From positions 143,625,197-143,689,196 of the forward strand of contig NC_086173.1 of assembly GCF_023053635.1 (NCBI RefSeq): a stretch of DNA of 64,000 nucleotides, in the 5' to 3' direction. Below, piece by piece: positions 57,428 to 64,000 of the stretch (its first letter is position 1; every line of letters starts with the position of its first letter). This DNA is from Elgaria multicarinata webbii (taxonomy: Eukaryota > Chordata > Lepidosauria > Squamata > Anguidae). A model generated the notes under the pieces. The model was not told the origin of the DNA. It saw only the letters and a program-made list of their open reading frames with translations, and made no database searches. The position numbers and the translations under genes were made by a program.

Positions 57428-60396
57428 AGCTGATTCCCCATGGGAATGCAGACCTCAGGGGCCTGTGATGCCCACTGTAGGTGGCCACACCACCAAATTC
57501 CCCACAGCCCCACGACCACAGTTGCTGCTATTCTGTTGGAAAGACGACTTGTGAGGAGAGCCATCTCAATGTGCCGTCTTCCCTAGCCCAATCATGCTCC
57601 CAATAGGCTGTTGGAAAAGCAATTTAACCAGGGCTGATGGCATCTAGGGGAAATTGTCCTACCCCCAGCCCAGGTTTAAACCTCACCATCCCTGTGCACT
57701 ATGCGTGTATTTTATTTATTTATTGCATTTGTATACCACCCCATAGCCAAAGCTCTCTGGGTGGTTCACATAAGATAAAACATTTAAAAACAATATACAA
57801 AAATTAAAAACCACAAAAACATGGAAAATGCGCATACATTTAAAACCGCTGTAACAACTTTAGAAACGATGAGCCAAAAAAACAGAGCCAGGCTGATTAC
57901 ATATTGCTAAATGCCTGGGAGAAGAGAAAAGTCTTGACCCGGCGCCAAAAAGATGACAATGTCGGGACCAGGCGGGCCTCATCAGGGAGATTGTTCCACA
58001 GTTGGGGGGCCACCACAGAGAAGGCCCTCTCTCTTGTTGCCACCCTCCGAGCTTCCCTCGGAGTAGGCACCTGGAGGAGGACCTTAGATGTTGAACGTAG
58101 TGTTCGGGTAGGTTCATGTCGGGAAAGGTGTTCCGTCAGGTATTGTGGTCTCAAGCCGTGTATAGCAGGAAAGAGCATCTCAGATTATGAGTATGTGTAC
58201 ATGAATTGTGTATGTGTACATGAATGTGCGTGTGTTCACCTGCATGCATATGGCCACCTGCATATGCATGTGTCCATTTGTAACTTCCTTGTGAGCAGGG
58301 GCCTGGTTTGTTTTGATCATGAAACTTTTTTAAACATGGGGAAGGGAGTGGATCCAAATTTAAGCTGGATCAACCACACTGGTGGAAGTAGATTTCTTTG
58401 ACCCCCTCCTTCCTATGGAAGCCCCTCTAGCCAAATGCTACCCAGAGTCAGAAGTCCTTGCTGAATGGGGTGAACTGGGCTGTTTGGTGAGGCTAATCCC
58501 CCAAAATCGGGCAGAGGGAGCCCTATCAATGATCAGATGAGTGTTTTATTGCACACTCATTACTGGGCACTTGCAGATTTTTGTGGGTCCTATTCGTGAC
58601 ATCATCTGCATCTCGCACGCTTCCTGCCCCTTCCAGCAACAAAAAAAGACCCTGGTAAATCCAAATAATTTTTGAGATGGAACTTGCCGCTATCTCCTGC
58701 GTGCAAGAGAAGCAGCGCAATCAAAACGGCCCACTAAATGGGCCACATGCACGTTGTTTACTTCCTCTTTTGATAGAGGAAGTAATGAGGGACAAAAGCA
58801 TGGGTGGAGAAGTGACGGTAAGCAAATGCAATTTCCCCCTATGTGATGATGCTCTTGGAAAACACAGATCTTGGATCCAAAGCTATATATACTGATGGTG
58901 TTATGCTACGTAGCATCATGATCATTCTTCAGAGGTTATCCATTCTCTACAATGTTCCCCTTTGTAATTAAATGGGGAGGATTAATCACACCTTCTCTCT
59001 GTTTCACCACACAGGACTTAATTGCTAGAAACTTTTACCTTTTGGTGACATTTACACACAGAGACTGGGTTCGGACAACACGATAACCTACGGTGGTTTA
59101 AATAGTCGACAGTTGGTTATTTAACCCACTGTGGGTTATTGTGTTATGTGGCAGGAGTTTTTTAATCAATGGTTGGTTGGCCAGCCAAAATAACCAACGC
59201 AAGCAACCAATGCTGTGCAGAGTTGGCTATTTGAAACACTGTTGGTTATTGTGTGATGTGGAGGGCACTATCGGTTATTTCCTCGGCCACAGAGTCACAG
59301 GGAAAGAGTGATCAAAGTGGTGGCTGCCACTCTAGTCCAGCCGGCAGGATAGATTTTCAGCAGCAATGTCTGATGGGATACTAGCTGGAGGACTGAGGTG
59401 GGAGAGAGGGTGGGCGATGAGTGAATAATCTCAGTGTGGACTAATAGTCTACTCAATGCTGATCCTAACCCACACCATGGTTGATAATTATCATGTTGTG
59501 TGGGGCGTACCCCAGTAGATAAACAACTGTCGAGTTGATTATACATTGACTATCGTGTTGTCCGAACGCAATCACAGAGTCCTTCAGTCCCACTGATGCT
59601 CCTTACCTCTACGGAGTCTGTGCAGACACCAGCGAATCAGCAGAACAACAGCCACCAGCAGCCCCAGTCCCACAGCCACTCCAAAGGCCAGCAGCCCCCA
59701 GTGCCTGTGTGAAACTAGCAGAGACAGAGGTTTGGAAGTGGGTGCAACATCTCCACAGAAAGCAAGCCTCCACTGCCTTTCCACCCCCTCACGGATCTAG
59801 GTTTGCAATATCTGCTGTCAACCTTCCTTGAAGATTCCTTCCTACTTTCTCCAAGAGAGTCCACTTGGAGATGGTTCCCTAGTTTGGACCATCTCCACGC
59901 AAGGCCCATACAGGATGTCTGCCCTATGACCAGCCTCTATAAGCAAGGCCCAGAACATCTCCTGCCCACTTCAGCAAGATCTAGTTCTGCCCCCCTCCCT
60001 TTGCCTTTCCGAAGAGGACTCAGGGGGAATGGCACAACCACCGCTCTCTGTGATGGGGCCAAGGCCCTATTCCTTTTAGTCATCCCACTCCAACCACATG
60101 TGGCGGCGGCACTGAAACTTACCATCTGGGCAGAGAAGCTGTTTGCCAGCAAAGCGCACATCGGAACGCCAGACCTGACAAAACCAGAAAAAGAGAGAGC
60201 GTGGGACCCTTGAACTGGACATGGGGCCTTGAACTGGACGTGGCGCTGATCTACAGGAGGTTTTCCTCCTGTCATTCTAACACCTGGCTCATTCACACAG
60301 CCCGTAACAACCCACCCAGCCTGTTCTCCTGCTATTTCTGCTCTTACATCCCAGATTTCTCGAGACTGCTTTTATAATTTTTTTTAATCTATCTGT

Positions 60397-60439
<43 letters not shown>

Positions 60440-61423
60440 GCAACCTTAAATATTCCATGGTTGTGGTTAGCATGTGTCCTATGAGTTGAAATTGTGGGAG
60501 TGATATAAACCAACACAATAATGTCTCCATAACAAAAAGACCGCCGGTCCAGATCCTTGATGATACACTGCATTCGTGTGCATATTATGACATTTGCTAA
60601 TGAAACTGGACTTTGGGAGCTGTAGCAAACGTTCTCAGCAAATGTTATCTACATGCAATAAAAGAGAGTCTGAACCTGGTCCTTACCAGTACACAGCTGC
60701 TCAAGGCCCGCCAAGGAAGGATGAGATCCAGTTCTCCCAGGGCAGATCCCTCTGGCTGCAAAGAATAAGAATGACATACCGCGTCATCACACGGAGGAAA
60801 TCGAGTTTGCTTACTGTCGTTTCTCCACCCACGCGTGTGTCCCTCATTACTTCCTCTTTTGAAAGAGGAAGTAAACAACGTGCACATGGCCCATTCAGTG
60901 GGCTGGTGCGATCGGCTGCTTCTATGGTACACAGCAGGAGATAGCAGCAACTTCCGTCTTTAAAAATAAGTCGGATTTACCGGGGCGTTTTTTTGTGGCG
61001 CGGAGAAGGCTAGAAGGGGTGGGAGGCGCATGGGAGGCCGACGACATTATGAGAGGAACCTGTGAAATTCCAAGAGTGCCCAGTAACGAGTGTGCAATAA
61101 AACACTCGTCTGATGGAACTTTTAGATTCAAGGCCCACTCCTCTGTTAGCCTCTGGGTTAAGTGCAGCCCATTTCCCCCAAACTCCTTCACTCCTTCACC
61201 CACCAGTTCTTCCGGAACCCCATCCCGAATTCCCCTTCTTCCCCTCCCCTTCAGATCCAGTAATCACTTACATGGGTGATAGTGTAGACGGGAGGTTCAA
61301 GCTCACACTGGGTTGGAGATTGCTGCCGGCATAAGGCTGAGCTGAAGGATGCTGGGATGCGAGAGTGGATCTTTAAATGGAGCTGCAAAAATGTGACACT
61401 TAGAGATACCTTCCACGCAGGGT
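55777..61423 (-). CDS. IL17RE: Interleukin-17 receptor E, last five coding exons (5' part missing)
   Basis: IL17RE is a single-pass receptor that pairs with IL17RA to bind IL-17C, mainly on epithelia (family knowledge). The exons seen are 61272-61423, 60687-60755, 60123-60174, 59607-59714 and 55777-56471. They join in phase to 358 residues plus stop. Human IL17RE aligns throughout: PPVYTITH for PPVYTVSQ, LDLILPW for LDLIIPF, VWRSDVRFAGKQLLCPD for VWRSDVQFAWKHLLCPD, VSHRHWGLL for VSYRHLGLL, then the SEFIR domain. The first exon seen needs a G carried over from an upstream exon. No convincing upstream exon was found up to base 64000, so the signal peptide and most of the ectodomain are absent here. 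The gene lies 12.2 kb upstream of IL17RC on the same strand, as in human. Confidence 0.94.
56573..56800. mobile_element. Possible relative of the TAGGGSCATG element
   Basis: GGTCCCTGTGCATCATTTGAATGC-like text, GATCCTCC palindromes and CTGGGAGAATC resemble 16483-17201. Ends are not clear. It lies in the IL17RE intron before the SEFIR exon. Confidence 0.4.
57320..57427 (+). mobile_element. L2-type LINE tail with AAT microsatellite
   Basis: TAAACCGCCCAGAGAGCTTC, then GGGCGGTATATAAATGTAAT, run into about 17 AAT units. Confidence 0.85.
57716..58178 (-). mobile_element. L2 LINE 3' end with reverse-transcriptase C-terminus
   Basis: On the minus strand it encodes [40 protein letters not shown] and LSSFWRRVKTFLFSQAF, a classic L2 C-terminus. 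It ends with the GGCTATGGGGTGGTATAC tail and TTTA-type repeat. This is the best L2 copy in the window. Confidence 0.92.
58524..58862 (-). mobile_element. MITE with central palindrome, copy 3 (reversed)
   Basis: CAGATGAGTGTTTTATTGCA at the left and GTGATGATG-like at the right are the family ends in reverse. The palindrome with one mismatch lies at about 58758-58784. Confidence 0.82.
59069..59569. mobile_element. Type B element, GTTCGGACAACACGATA ends
   Basis: The left end is GTTCGGACAACACGATAACC. The inverse of the right end is GTTCGGACAACACGATAGTC. The interior has TTAACCCACTGTGGGTTA and similar inverted words. It stops about 37 bases from the IL17RE transmembrane exon. Confidence 0.8.
59607..59714 (-). 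CDS. IL17RE: IL17RE transmembrane exon
   Basis: It encodes VSHRHWGLLAFGVAVGLG, continues LLVAVVLLIRW and ends in basic residues (CLHRLRR). This is the single membrane span with a positive cytoplasmic edge. The acceptor is CTGCTAG, entry phase 1. The donor is GTAAGG, exit phase 1. Confidence 0.93.
60123..60174 (-). CDS. IL17RE: IL17RE ectodomain exon (52 nt)
   Basis: It encodes VWRSDVRFAGKQLLCPD plus one base, nearly identical to human VWRSDVQFAWKHLLCPD. The acceptor is TTGTCAG and the donor GTAAGT. Confidence 0.95.
60394..60438. repeat. TATC microsatellite
   Basis: About 11 TATC units in an IL17RE intron. Confidence 0.95.
60687..60755 (-). CDS. IL17RE: IL17RE ectodomain exon (69 nt)
   Basis: It encodes PEGSALGELDLILPWRAL and then SSCVL, against human ARGSSPVSLDLIIPFLRPG and CCVL. 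The acceptor is TTTGCAG and the donor GTAAGG. Entry and exit are both phase 0. Confidence 0.91.
60783..61120 (+). mobile_element. MITE with central palindrome, copy 4
   Basis: The right end is CACTCGTCTGATGGAAC. A 28-base palindrome lies at 60847-60874. It fills about two thirds of the 516-base IL17RE intron between 60755 and 61272. Confidence 0.85.
61272..61423 (-). CDS. IL17RE: IL17RE ectodomain exon
   Basis: It encodes DPAWKVSLSVTFLQLHLKI, then RIPASFSSALC and EPPVYTITH, against human TSWNVSMDTQAQQLILHFSS, RMHATFSAAW and PPVYTVSQ. The acceptor is CTTCTAG, entry phase 1. The donor is GTAAGT, exit phase 0. Confidence 0.92.
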
Positions 61424-61924
61424 CTAGAAGGGAAGAACAGCACAGGGGTGTTGTAAGAACTCCAATTAATACTCTGCGCTTTGTAACCATTTCAGGGGTA
61501 AGCATGTTTGGGTTTTTTAATAAATAAATAAATAAATAAATAGAGTAATGCATACTCAATGGCCCACATCTTTGCTGAATCCTAATTTTTATTTATGGAT
61601 ATATTTGTACTCTACTGTCATTAAGGCTTAAGGCAGCTTTTACCACAAACTTCATAAATATTTTTACTTCAAAGCCTGAAATGACTTGGGACTTGGTCAC
61701 ATATGTTGTTATATAGCAGGAAAGGGGAAGAGAGGTTTCTGGAGAGGGGGAAAGGGAAAAGGGTGTCTTTCCCCCTCTTTTTTCTGAAACCTCCCTCTAG
61801 GCAGGGCCTTCCCCTCCCCTCCTGTCCCTGCGTTCCATTTTAGGTTTCCAACTCTAAGTTCCATGGCGACTGAGCATGTTCAGTCCTCATTGGACTGCTC
61901 TGGTTTTTATGGCCTCCTTTATGG

Positions 61925-62067
61925 CCTTAGCTAGACCTAAGGATTCTCCCAGGCAAATGGAGGGGTCGTCCCTGCCTGCTCCCGGGATCCCCTGTGTGTC
62001 ATTTGGATGCACAGGGATGATCCCGGGACAATCTCAGGATATAGGCCTGGTCTAGCCATGGCCTCTG
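61925..62067. mobile_element. Short relative of the TAGGGSCATG element
   Basis: TGGCCTTAGCTAGACCTAAG at the left and, inverted, GGCCATGGCTAGACCAGG at the right. Inside it, GTCATTTGGATGCACAGGGA matches the right part of 16483-17201. Confidence 0.65.
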
Positions 62068-62274
62068 TTGCTGTTGTTTGAAGTCCATGAATGTTGAGGT
62101 TCTCCCATTCCTTACAATTCCTTAGAATCCTGGTGGCACTGACCTCCTTAGTTTGCTATTATTAGAGTGTTGGTATAAAACATATATAATCTAATTACAC
62201 TGATTAATTCTCTCTTTTTCTGTCTCTGTGTATGTGTGTATATTTATGCATGTGCAAGCATGCACACACATACG

Positions 62275-62925
62275 AACAGAAGAGCCTTGCTGGATCAGAC
62301 CAAAGTCCTAAAGTCCAGTAGCCTGTTCCCCACAGTGGTCAACCAGATAACTAAGGAAGGCCACAAGCAGGACATGAGGGCAAAAGTCCCCACCTGCTGT
62401 TGTTCCCCAGCGACTGGCATCTGAAGGCATGTTCCCTCGGACCTCAAGGCACAACCATTACAATATGTAGCCCCTGACAGCCTTCTCCTCCATGAATTTG
62501 TCCCCTTGCTTTTAAAGCCATCTATGCTGGAGGCCATCACCACATCCTGTGGTAGCAAAGTCCATAGCTTAACTATGAAGAAGTACTTCCTTTGATCTGT
62601 TCTACATCTCCCACCATTCAGGGTAACCCTGAGTTCTAGGAAAAACTTCCTGACTGTTAGAGCAGTACGACAATGGAATCAGTTACCTAGGGAGGTTGTG
62701 GGCTCTCCCACACTAGAGGCCTTCAAGAGGCAGCTGGACAAGCATCTGTCGGGGATGCTTTAGCGTGGATTCCTGCATTGAGCAGGGGGTTGGACTCGGT
62801 GGCCTTGTAGGCCCCTTCCAACTCTGCTATTCTATGATTCTATGATTCTAATGTGAGAGAAGGAGAAAAACCTCCATCCACGTCTTTCTCCACATCATGC
62901 ATAATTTTATATACTTCTGTCTAGA
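62275..62925 (-). mobile_element. CR1/L3-like LINE 3' region split by a CR1
   Basis: 62275-62636 and 62851-62925 are one minus-strand copy of the family at 44688. A plus-strand CR1 3' end interrupts it. Confidence 0.65.
62637..62850 (+). mobile_element. CR1 LINE 3' end, nested
   Basis: It reads AGGAAAAACTTCCTGACTG to repeated CTATGATT. It is nearly identical by eye to 5520-5727, so it looks young. Confidence 0.9.
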
Positions 62926-63458
62926 ATCTCAAAGCAAGGATTATACATAATTCACACAGGTTGTTGTTGTTGTTGTTGTTATTTTGAGGGGGAATGGCAA
63001 GGAAGCCATCCACCCTTAGGCATCTCCAGGGGCAGTCCTGTGCTGCACAGCGTTAACTATGTCTCCTCTGCATTGCCACAATTTCGCCACATGGGGGTGC
63101 AATTTGGTTTCAGTGTTAATAATGCACAACTCTTTCAGATTACAGGAGAAATGTAGTGACAAGGCCACTCAAAACCAGCTAAGGGCATTCAACTTTTAAA
63201 AACCCAATAACAAACCGTCCTATTTTCTCAAAATAGCTTTGGGGAAGAAATACTTTATCTCATTTTAACTGGCCACAAACAAGAAGGAACTCCTTACCTT
63301 CAACAGTTCAGTGTTTACAGACAACGCCTTTTCTACTGGTTAACTTGGGTTAGGTATTTACATTAACATGTATTTATATGTATTTACATTAACTACTGGG
63401 TTGCTACCAGCAGCGCAGTCACAAATCTCTGCAAAACAACATCAGCTGATCAGGACTC

Positions 63459-63862
63459 TGGGCTTGTCTATTCGCCCTGTATACCCCATCGTGGCTGTGC
63501 AGTGGCACTGCACTGTTTCTATGACACAGCCGCCAATTCGCAGCCACATCGGGCTTTCCACCCGAAACTGTGCTTTTCCACAGGGTCGTTTTACCGTGAC
63601 CTTTTCAGTAGTTCCGAGGTCACCACGTTATTTCTTCTTTTGTCAGTGGTGGCTTCAGTTCAGGTTAAGCAAATGGGCAAGGCTAAGGGTGGATCCATGT
63701 GCAGGGTAAGCGCGGAACGCAGGGCAGGGATTGGGCTTGACAATTCAAATGGCCGCTGGTGCTGCGTTTTTTAGCCCACGTTCCCTCCGGCCGTGTAACT
63801 TTATTGATTCCGCCTCGCAGCAGTGATGCTGCAGGGTTTTGAGGGAATCGTATAGACGTCCC
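63459..63862. mobile_element. GGGCTTGTCTAT-ended element, copy 3
   Basis: The left end is GGGCTTGTCTATTCGCCC. The inverse of the right end is GGGACGTCTATACGATTCCC. Parts (GACACAGCCGCCAATTCGCA, TTTTACCGTGACCTTTT) echo 45183-46132. Confidence 0.6.
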
Positions 63863-64000
63863 CTCTTTCAGGAATACAAAGAGATGGACACAGAAGCTCT
63901 TTGCATCAGGTGTTTGTAGTGCTTAGGAATCACCCCCTTGTCCTACAGCCCCCATCCCTCAACATCCCATGGTACCAAACCAGAGGTTTGCACAGTGCCT

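Larger units (their letters stand above)
61424..64000. other. Upstream IL17RE intron or beyond, no exon recognised
   Basis: It holds LINE and DNA-transposon remains: a TTTA repeat near 61520, an element at 61925-62067, LINE ends at 62275-62925 and an element at about 63459-63862. A GTT repeat lies at 62960-62985. I looked for an upstream exon ending in phase 1 and found none. Confidence 0.5.

Noticed and set aside
63280-63335. Possible upstream IL17RE exon with GTAAGG donor
   Set aside because: The frame that would give the needed phase 1 has a stop within a few codons, there is no good acceptor, and no IL17RE similarity.

Overview
The window looks like nuclear DNA from a squamate reptile, most likely a lizard. 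It has vertebrate genes split into many short exons. The repeat mix fits: a Sauria-type SINE, BovB, CR1 and L2 LINE ends, tRNA-derived SINEs and very many small hAT-like and other palindromic DNA transposons. I cannot name the species.

Two host genes are present, both on the minus strand and head-to-tail. At 3908-43577 is a complete interleukin-17 receptor C gene (IL17RC). I assembled it by hand as 18 coding exons. The phases agree across all 17 junctions, every intron is GT-AG, and the product is 726 residues with signal peptide, ectodomain, one membrane segment and SEFIR domain. Upstream of it, at 55777-61423, are the last five coding exons of IL17RE: the end of the ectodomain, the membrane segment and the SEFIR domain. 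Its 5' exons were not found and probably lie beyond base 64000. This order, IL17RE then IL17RC in the same direction, matches human 3p25.3. Both proteins are single-pass co-receptors expected to pair with IL17RA and signal through the SEFIR adaptor Act1; IL17RC serves IL-17A/F and IL17RE serves IL-17C.

Layout: 1-3907 is the 3' flank of IL17RC, with a perfect palindromic element near the left edge. 3908-43577 is IL17RC, whose introns are crowded with repeats. 43578-55776 is intergenic. 55777-61423 is the 3' half of IL17RE. 61424-64000 holds only LINE and DNA-transposon remains that I can recognise.

The most unusual content is the mobile DNA. A family of about 305-335 bp 'palindrome-of-palindromes' hAT MITEs has at least eight copies, several with exact 8-bp target duplications. 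One copy carries a second 360-bp near-perfect GC-rich palindrome. A loose set of elements shares one terminal motif but has unrelated interiors. Another family keeps a central 27-28 bp palindrome. Several insertions sit within about 10-35 bases of IL17RC splice donors.
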